Shown in pieces: positions 1 to 4,503 of a DNA stretch of 6,062 bases (position 1 is its first letter; every line of letters begins with the position of its first letter). The stretch is from Gemmatimonadota bacterium (GTDB lineage Bacteria > Gemmatimonadota > Gemmatimonadetes > Gemmatimonadales > GWC2-71-9). Where the stretch lies: contig JAOUIC010000117.1 of NCBI GenBank assembly GCA_029884275.1, forward strand, positions 1 through 6,062, in the 5' to 3' direction. Made by a program: the position numbers and the translations under genes. Under the pieces are notes generated by a model. The model worked only from the letters and a program-made list of their open reading frames with translations. It was not told where the DNA came from and made no database searches.

Positions 1-1010
1 GGGTACTTCCTGACCCGGTCGCGCTGGTCGGCACTGACCAGCGGGCCCATCTTGGTCTCGCGCTCGATGCCGGGACCGACCTTGATGGTCTTCGCCTTGG
101 CCACACAGGCGTCCACGAACTTCTTGTAGATGTCCTGCTGCACCAGCACGCGGCTGCCGGCGGAGCAGACCTCGCCCTGGTTGATGAACACGCCGAACAG
201 CGCGCCATCCACCGCCGCCTCGAAGTCGGCGTCGCTGAAGAAGATGTTGGGCGACTTGCCGCCCAGCTCGAGCGAGACGCGCTTGAGCTGATCGGCCGCA
301 TTCCGCATGATCAGCTTGCCCACCTCGGCGGAGCCGGTGAAGGCGATCTTCCGGATATCGGGATGCGCCACCATGGGGCCGCCGCATTCGGGCCCCATGC
401 CGGTGACGATGTTGATCACACCCGGCGGCACGCCGCAGGCCTCGAAGTCCTTCGCCAGCGCGAGCAGGGAGAGCGGGGTCTGCTCCGCCGGCTTGATGAC
501 GACGGTGCAGCCCGCCGCGATGGCGGGGCCGAGCTTCCAGGCGGCCATCGCCAGAGGATAGTTCCAGGGGATGATCTGCCCGGCGACACCCATCGGCTCC
601 TTGATGGCCATGACCATGGCGTTGGTCGGGACCGGGATCACCTCGCCGTTGATCTTGGTGGCGAGCCCGCCATAGTACTCGAAGCAGACGGCGGAGTCGT
701 CCATGTCGAATTCCGACTCGACGATCGGCTTGCCTGAGTTGAGCGTCTCGATCTCCGCCAACTCGTCCCGCCGGGCCCGGATGCGCTCCGCGATCCGGAA
801 CAGGACCCGCCCGCGCTCCTGCGCGCTGGTGGTCTTCCAGCCGCCGTAGAAGGCGGCCTTCGCGGCCTCGGCGGCCCGGGCCACGTCGGCCGCTTCGCCG
901 GCGGGGCAGGTGGCGATGACTTCCTCGGTGGCGGGGTTGTAGACGTTGAAGGTCTTTCCGGTGGCGGCCTTCACGAACTTCCCGTTGATGTACATCTGGT
1001 ACGCTGTCAC
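1..1010 (-). CDS. NAD-dependent aldehyde dehydrogenase, partial (C-terminus beyond left edge)
   Basis: Oxidises an aldehyde to the carboxylic acid with NAD+ in the cytoplasm. The 336 residues visible match the betaine-aldehyde-dehydrogenase-like part of the ALDH superfamily, but the substrate cannot be read from sequence. Key residues are in place: oxyanion-hole Asn150 in PWNYP, Lys173 and Glu176 in IKPAEQTP (a Glu here favours NAD over NADP), the Rossmann FTGS turn at 224-227, general base Glu248 in ELGGKSPN, and nucleophile Cys282 in NQGEVCSAGSR. The E-to-C spacing of 34 is the family norm. Full-length relatives have about 490 residues, so roughly 150 C-terminal residues lie outside the window. 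I chose GTG at 1010 because a GAGG ribosome binding site (1017-1020) sits 6 nt upstream; an in-frame ATG at 995 is the alternative. No frameshift is seen. The gene is transcribed away from the IS remnant and appears to have its own promoter. Confidence 0.95.
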   Translation of the reverse strand, partial: MTAYQMYINGKFVKAATGKTFNVYNPATEEVIATCPAGEAADVARAAEAAKAAFYGGWKTTSAQERGRVLFRIAERIRARRDELAEIETLNSGKPIVESEFDMDDSAVCFEYYGGLATKINGEVIPVPTNAMVMAIKEPMGVAGQIIPWNYPLAMAAWKLGPAIAAGCTVVIKPAEQTPLSLLALAKDFEACGVPPGVINIVTGMGPECGGPMVAHPDIRKIAFTGSAEVGKLIMRNAADQLKRVSLELGGKSPNIFFSDADFEAAVDGALFGVFINQGEVCSAGSRVLVQQDIYKKFVDACVAKAKTIKVGPGIERETKMGPLVSADQRDRVRKY

Positions 1011-1045
1011 GATGGACCTCGGTCGAGTGGGCTGAACCGGTCGGA

Positions 1046-1073
1046 ATTCTACAGTGTACGCGGAGGGAGGCAA
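1046..1073 (-). promoter_or_regulatory. Putative sigma70-type promoter of the aldehyde dehydrogenase gene
   Basis: On the minus strand TTGCCT (1073-1068, 4/6 to the -35 consensus) is followed after 16 bp by TAGAAT (1051-1046, 5/6 to the -10 consensus). Initiation would fall near 1039-1040, leaving a leader of about 30 nt that contains the GAGG ribosome binding site. The position is right for the gene, but the match is by eye and sigma factors of this organism are unknown. Confidence 0.4.
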
Positions 1074-1158
1074 GGCGCTCCGGAGTTGAACCTTCCCCGG
1101 GGCGCGAGGGCGGCTAGTCTCTGCTGGTCCCAAGCGGCCCTGTGGCCCGGAGGACCCC

Positions 1159-1428
1159 CTGCAGGCCAAGCGGAAGCATTCTGATGGGCAAATCGTGGCG
1201 ATTCTTCACGAACACCACTGCGGGGTGACGGCGAAGGAGGTCATCCGGCGGCACGGGACTTCCCTCGACACGTTCTATCGCTGGAAGCGGCAGTACGCTG
1301 AGATGACCAAGACTGAGCTTCGGCGGGTAAAGACGCTGGAGGAGGAGAATCGACGGCTGAAACGCCTGGTGGCCGATCAGGCACTCAACCTTCAGGTATG
1401 CAAAGACGCACTGGGGAGAGAGTGGTGA
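1159..1428 (+). CDS. IS3-family transposase OrfA (helix-turn-helix protein), start codon degraded
   Basis: OrfA supplies the DNA-binding N-terminal half of an IS3-family transposase and normally joins OrfB by programmed frameshifting. The reading frame shows an IS3 OrfA helix-turn-helix (QIVAIL, then VIRRHGTSLDTFYRWKRQY) followed by a leucine-zipper coiled coil (VKTLEEENRRLKRLVADQA) and the usual end KDALGREW. The family's N-terminal KRKHSDGQI is encoded upstream of the first standard start, GTG at 1195. A GGAGG at 1149-1153 precedes CTG (1159) and CAG (1162), exactly where a start codon is expected, so the original ATG was probably lost. If translation begins at GTG 1195 the protein has 77 residues and lacks the first part of the helix-turn-helix domain. 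The stop overlaps the GTGACGCC that begins orfB. Confidence 0.8.
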   Translation: MQAKRKHSDGQIVAILHEHHCGVTAKEVIRRHGTSLDTFYRWKRQYAEMTKTELRRVKTLEEENRRLKRLVADQALNLQVCKDALGREW

Positions 1429-1962
1429 CGCCCGCCTGCTGCTACCTCGGGAATTACCGGGCGCGGGTCCAGTGTCGTGGGGGTGCAGCTCCGGGAGCTG
1501 GCGGTGAGCCAGTCCTGTCGGGGCAGTCCGCGCCTGGTGTGGCGGTTGCGGCGAGACGGCTGGGTGGTCAATCACAAGCAGATCGAGCGGTTGTTGCGGG
1601 AGGAGCACCGGCCGGGGGGCGCGCCCGCGGTCCAAGCGCGGGGCCCGCACCCGGGTATCGGCTCCCCTTCCGGGTGTGGGCGCTGGTGGATGACTGCACC
1701 AAGGGGTGCCCGCTGCAGGTAGTGGACCGCTCGCGGCCGCCCGGTGGGTGGTCGAGGCGCTCGACGCCCCGATCCGAGAGCTTCGACCGCAAGCTGAGGG
1801 ACGAGTGCCTGAGCGTGCACAAAACTTCGACACCTTGGCGACCGAACGGGCCGAGATCGCCGCGTGGCGCCAGGAATACCACCCCTGGCGGCACCACGAA
1901 GGCTTGGCTCGGCGGACGCCGGCCGAGGTCGCGGGGCGGCTCACCCCTAGGAGTCAGTTCAG
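1425..1962 (+). pseudogene. IS3-family transposase OrfB (rve/DDE integrase), multiply frameshifted
   Basis: Pieces of an IS3 OrfB appear in correct order but in alternating frames. VTPA..CCYLGNYRARVQ begins at 1425. LRELAVSQSCRGSPRLVWRL and WVVNHKQIERLLREE lie at about 1480-1606 in a second frame. FRVWALVDDCTKGCPLQVVD lies at about 1670-1727 back in the first frame. RWVVEALDAPIREL lies at about 1743-1784 in the third frame. ESFDRKLRDECL returns to the first frame at about 1780-1815. AEIAAWRQEYHPWRHHEGLA, then RTPAEVAGRL, ends it in the third frame. The segment with the first catalytic Asp (usually WSMDF) and the one with the second (usually CDNGPEF) are missing through deletions; the Glu of ESF remains. 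Family members have about 280 residues. This cannot encode an active transposase. A long open frame on the opposite strand is only a GC-rich shadow. Confidence 0.85.
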
Positions 1963-1976
1963 TGGCGGAATAGCGA

Positions 1977-2006
1977 CGAAAACCCCCGAGTGCATAGTCG
2001 GGGGCT
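1977..2006 (-). terminator. Rho-independent terminator-like hairpin ending the lipoprotein cassette
   Basis: Read on the minus strand, CCCCCGA and TCGGGGG form a perfect 7-bp stem around an 8-nt loop, extendable by a G-T and an A-T pair, followed by TTTTCG. It begins 44 nt past the stop of the last cassette gene (2050), the expected place for its terminator. On the plus strand there is no T-run after the stem, so it is directional. It abuts or overlaps the right end of the IS remnant, and a terminal-repeat origin cannot be excluded. Confidence 0.6.
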
Positions 2007-2049
2007 CCTGAGTGCCTGCGTCGCGGCTAGTACGTCGGCGGGCGAACCC

Positions 2050-2506
2050 CTACCAATCCATCGCGGCAAGGAAGGCGAACGAACCATTGAACGAATAGAC
2101 CCCTTTCCATTCCCCGGCAGGCTGGAACTCAGGGTCGCTCACCACGTACAGCGTGTCTGCCCGGATCACAATCACTGAGAGTGACTGCGGATTGGCGCCG
2201 TGAAGCTCGCCCAGCGACTCCCGCACTTGCTCACAGACGGGCCGAGTCGCTGACGAGCGTGATCTGGCTGGAGTCCATGGGCTTCAATGTGAGATTCAGC
2301 TGGTCCCGTCGGAATGAAGCCAGGCTGGATGTGGCAGTCGTCGTGGCCGCGTACAATACCCATGACTTGAAGCACTGCGAAGCGAGACTGTCCCCGTTGC
2401 ATGGTGACCGACCTTGGGCAGCCAGGCAAGAGCTCATTACGGGCGAGAGCACACCCGCAGCCAATACGAGGTGCAACGCAAACGAGCAGACTCGAACGGA
2501 GTTCAT
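2050..2506 (-). pseudogene. Small exported protein, tandem paralogue of the upstream gene, with a one-base frameshift
   Basis: No known family is recognised. As written, ATG at 2506 gives a 91-residue product ending at a TGA at 2231-2233. The frame one base away continues with VCEQVRESLGEL, PQSLSVIVIRA, LYVVSDP and GEW to a TAG at 2050. This mirrors the upstream 143-residue protein (TCQQARNALAQV, PQSLSLVVVRA, WYLVSDP, GEW). Removing one base from the CCC run (plus-strand GGG at 2239-2241) joins the halves into 151 residues and puts VSDSAVCEQVR opposite VTDEQTCQQAR without a gap. The N-terminus has a hydrophobic segment (about residues 9-23), so export is likely. Cys36 and Cys91 correspond to the paralogue's Cys28 and Cys84 and may form a disulfide. 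An AAGGAG at 2515-2520 lies 8 nt before the ATG. The lesion may be a true mutation or an indel error. Confidence 0.75.
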
Positions 2507-2529
2507 GAGTGCGACTCCTTCCGATCGCG

Positions 2530-2961
2530 TCAGTACAAGACCCCGCCTTGGTAGACAAAGTTTGAGTCGAAGGAAGTGGCCCTTAACCACTCGCCGCTCT
2601 TCTGCGTCGGGTCACTGACCAGATACCAAGCTCCAGCGCGGACCACGACCAGAGATAGCGACTGGGGCGCTGTACCTTGAACCTGGGCCAGCGCATTACG
2701 CGCCTGCTGACAGGTCTGCTCGTCGGTAACCAAGCTGACTTCCGCGGAATCCAGTCCAGTTGGAGGCAGTCGCAGGAGACTCCTCACAAAACCGATCTCA
2801 TTGGCGTTCGTAGCCGAGCCGGTCGCCTTGCTGAACGCCCAAATTCGGAAGTGCTCAACCTCCGCCGAGTCTGCGTTGCACGCGGGATTGGTCTGCGAGC
2901 AGAGCTGGCCAGCGACAGCGAAGGCGAGAGTCAGAGTGAGGAATGCCGAGGTCGACTTCAT
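2530..2961 (-). CDS. Small exported protein of unknown function (intact paralogue)
   Basis: A 143-residue protein that I do not recognise. Residues 1-20 have a short charged start and a hydrophobic core (FLTLTLAFAVAG), indicating a signal peptide. Cys21 lies near its end but the context GQLC is a poor lipobox, so secretion rather than lipidation is my preference. The mature part has Cys28 in CNADS, an HFRIW segment (37-41), SLVTDEQTC (76-84), a strand-like PQSLSLVVVRA (99-109), WYLVSDP (112-118) and GEW (123-125). All these recur in the frameshifted gene downstream, which shows a tandem duplication. Cys28 and Cys84 are conserved in both and could pair. The ATG overlaps the TGA of the lipoprotein gene as ATGA, and AAGGAG at 2970-2975 lies 8 nt upstream, so the two genes are translationally coupled. 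The next gene starts 23 bp after this stop. Confidence 0.75.
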   Translation of the reverse strand: MKSTSAFLTLTLAFAVAGQLCSQTNPACNADSAEVEHFRIWAFSKATGSATNANEIGFVRSLLRLPPTGLDSAEVSLVTDEQTCQQARNALAQVQGTAPQSLSLVVVRAGAWYLVSDPTQKSGEWLRATSFDSNFVYQGGVLY

Positions 2962-4284
2962 GGGGCAGTCTCCTTCTGGTAGCAGCCCTCAGGCCGCTGC
3001 GTGAACTTGTCGATGCTGTCGTCTCGTGTCGCACCTGGCACGCCAGAGTTGAAGCAGTGAATGGCACCATCGGTTCCAATGGTGCACAACCGAGTCGGAT
3101 GCCCCTCCTGGCTTGCGATTGTGTCTACAGCCGCCCAATCCTGCCGACTCGGCCCAGGTGCATACGACCCACCGGTAGGCTGGAGCATGGAGCCGCACAC
3201 CGTGACTGGGGTACCCGGCTGGTTGGGGTGAGTGTGAATCGCGATCTCCAAAGACCACCCATTCATGCTGGGATAAGTCGCCTCGTTCCCACAATTGTCT
3301 GCATAGGTTGGCGCAATCGGCAGGTAGGTCCAAGCACCCGAGGTATTGTTGGAATACCATGCGCCGACCCGCTCGCGCCGGCTCCCCTCCGGGGCGCCAG
3401 GGTTCGACCGGTCAAGCTCGCTGTACAAGGTGTCCTTGAACCCCGGAATGAGGTCCAGCCAGGGATCGCCCGTTGGCGGGCAATTGGCCACGACGATGGC
3501 CGTGCTGCCGGTGAACGGTGTACCGTTCGCCAGGCCGGCGACGGTCATGGTGCCGGATGACGCAACAGTAGGCGTGCAGGTCAGGGGCAGCCCGCAAACC
3601 GAGGCGGGGTTCGGCGAGGTCGCCGGTGTCCAGCTCCAACTCAGGTTCGTGACCGTGAACGGGGCACCAGTCGGACCAGTACCAGGGATGACCCTGAAGG
3701 TCACGCCGCCTGGCGTTGAAAGGAAGTGTCGGTCCGCGGTGAGGGTCGCGGTGCCCTCGATCCGCGTCACCGTGACGGTGAACGAGCCGCTGTAGGTATT
3801 CCCCGTCCGGCTGCCGGACCACTTCGCGAATGTGCTGCCCTTCACATTGGCATAGACCGTGTAGGGACCGCCCGGCACGTAACCTCCCGCCGGGCACCCC
3901 GCACTCGGCACCGGCACGATCTTGTCGTACCCAGCGTTGGTCCAGAGATTGACGCCCTCGATGCAGCCCCCAGAGAACGCGGACCCGCGCGGATCGGTCT
4001 GGTACGTGGACTGGGTCGAGGTCGTGGCAGTCATGAGGCCGCTGAACTGGACCCGGGCCAAGAGCGCGGAGCTGCCGAAGTTGCAGATGCCGACGTTGGC
4101 CGAGGTCGCCACCACGGTGGCAGATCCGCCCGAGCAGGCGGCCACCAGGTGCGGTATCCCTCCCGTGAACCCCGCTGGTCCTACCGGCCCGTCATCGGTG
4201 ATGGTGCAGCTAGCGAGTGCCAGACTACCGGTAAGCAGCAGGACGGCGACAGAGCGCCGGCTCCCGTTCTCCCCCCCCCTTCAT
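2958..4284 (-). CDS. Putative lipoprotein with JAMM/JAB-like metallopeptidase signature; frame interrupted at a G9 tract
   Basis: The long open frame runs to TGA at 2958, but its first standard start (GTG at 4145) would lack any signal peptide. Upstream, ATG at 4284 has a good ribosome binding site (GGAGAGG, 4292-4298, 7 nt away). Right after this ATG and AA lies a run of nine G (plus-strand C9, 4271-4279). With nine G translation stops at TAG 4225-4227 after 19 codons. With eight G it gives 441 residues starting with RRSVAVLLLTGSLALASC, a type II signal peptide with lipobox LASC and Cys26. Positions below use that frame. The middle (about 160-260) is Ser/Thr/Gly/Pro-rich and may be Ig-like. 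The C-terminal part shows Glu304 (RERVGAWY), His350 and His352 (HTHP), and Ser379-Asp382 (SRQD), resembling the JAMM zinc motif of JAB/DUF4329-type domains, but with a long insertion (27 residues from His352 to Ser379). Several Cys suggest disulfides outside the cytoplasm. The substrate is unknown and the domain call is inferred. Confidence 0.7.
4271..4279. repeat. Nine-base mononucleotide tract (C9 plus strand / G9 minus strand)
   Basis: It lies two bases after the lipoprotein start codon, inside the coding sequence. Tract lengths of eight (or 5, 11 and so on) put the signal peptide in frame with the 395-codon body; nine, as present here, or seven do not. Long G/C runs near start codons are typical phase-variation sites in other bacteria and are also prone to length errors in sequencing. 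Confidence 0.9.
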
Positions 4285-4333
4285 GTCAATGCCTCTCCGG
4301 TGAAAGAACCACGCCTCGAAGCTGGGGCTGGAG

Positions 4334-4363
4334 AGCATAGCCCAGCGGCCCATTGTCGCGCAA
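4334..4363 (-). promoter_or_regulatory. Possible promoter of the lipoprotein cassette
   Basis: On the minus strand TTGCGC (4363-4358) and TATGCT (4339-4334) are separated by 18 bp, each 4/6 to the sigma70 consensus. Initiation near 4327 would leave a leader of about 43 nt before the ATG at 4284. The CRP-like palindrome would then be centred about 80 bp upstream. The match is weak and other placements are possible. Confidence 0.25.
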
Positions 4364-4397
4364 GGCATTCGACACTCGCCCAAGTCAAGCAGCTGGC

Positions 4398-4417
4398 CCT
4401 GTGACCGAAGTCACAGG
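4398..4417. promoter_or_regulatory. Perfect inverted repeat: CRP-type operator or UUCG-loop hairpin
   Basis: CCTGTGAC and GTCACAGG form a perfect 8-bp inverted repeat with a 4-nt centre (4406-4409). It contains TGTGA-N6-TCACA, the E. coli CRP consensus half-sites at the correct spacing, 114 bp upstream of the lipoprotein start. Transcribed on the minus strand the loop is C(UUCG)G, an exceptionally stable RNA tetraloop, and the repeat sits 87 nt downstream of the oxidoreductase stop. No T-run follows, so it is not a standard intrinsic terminator. Sequence alone does not separate a DNA operator from an RNA hairpin. Confidence 0.5.
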
Positions 4418-4503
4418 CATCGGCAAGACGCCCCGCGGAAGTGCCCGGCCAGAACCTCTTTCATGGTATCAAGAAACAAGCGCCTGAAATCGGGGGACGA
4501 TCC

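Larger units (their letters stand above)
1087..2011 (+). mobile_element. Degenerate IS3-family insertion sequence remnant
   Basis: The region holds an IS3-type orfA followed by scattered pieces of an orfB integrase core in their normal order, so it is an IS3-family remnant. Boundaries are approximate. A possible left end beginning TGAACCTTCCCCGG lies at 1087-1100, consistent with the TGA that starts many IS3-family inverted repeats. The right end is unclear: it could be near 1962, where TGAACTGACTCC reads on the minus strand, or near 1998-2011. No convincing pair of terminal repeats or target-site duplication was found, and the element should be immobile because its transposase is destroyed. 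It lies just upstream of the aldehyde dehydrogenase promoter, in the opposite orientation. Confidence 0.8.
4285..4503. other. Intergenic region between oxidoreductase and lipoprotein cassette
   Basis: This 219-bp gap holds the ribosome binding site of the lipoprotein gene (4292-4298), a weak promoter candidate and the CRP/UUCG inverted repeat. No convincing gene or U-tailed terminator for the oxidoreductase was seen. A 17-codon minus-strand ATG frame starting near 4464 has no ribosome binding site. Confidence 0.6.

Noticed and set aside
363..737. Plus-strand frames over the aldehyde dehydrogenase
   Set aside because: They are antisense to a gene with all ALDH catalytic residues and are shadows.
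1114..1944. Long minus-strand open frame (276 codons) across the IS remnant
   Set aside because: It lies antisense to recognisable IS3 orfA/orfB fragments, has Pro/Arg/Ser-rich low-complexity composition typical of GC-rich shadow frames, and shows no motif.
2172..2558. Minus-strand frame of 128 codons overlapping the last cassette gene
   Set aside because: It is a different frame from the one that aligns to the paralogue; its start has no suitable ribosome binding site, and the paralogue alignment explains the DNA better.
2943..3560. Plus-strand frames opposite the lipoprotein gene (here and at 3346-3795, 3726-4340, 3922-4404)
   Set aside because: All lie antisense to a frame with coherent motifs and operon signals; they show no domains and have Arg/Pro/Gly-rich shadow composition.
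4145..4147. GTG at 4145 as the true start of the lipoprotein-body frame
   Set aside because: It would discard the in-frame lipobox just upstream, and the nearest GGAGG-like sequence is about 12 nt away. The ATG at 4284 with the G-tract explains the region better, though this start cannot be fully excluded.
4411..4464. 17-codon minus-strand ATG frame in the intergenic region
   Set aside because: It has no ribosome binding site, is very short and runs into the inverted repeat; nothing supports translation.
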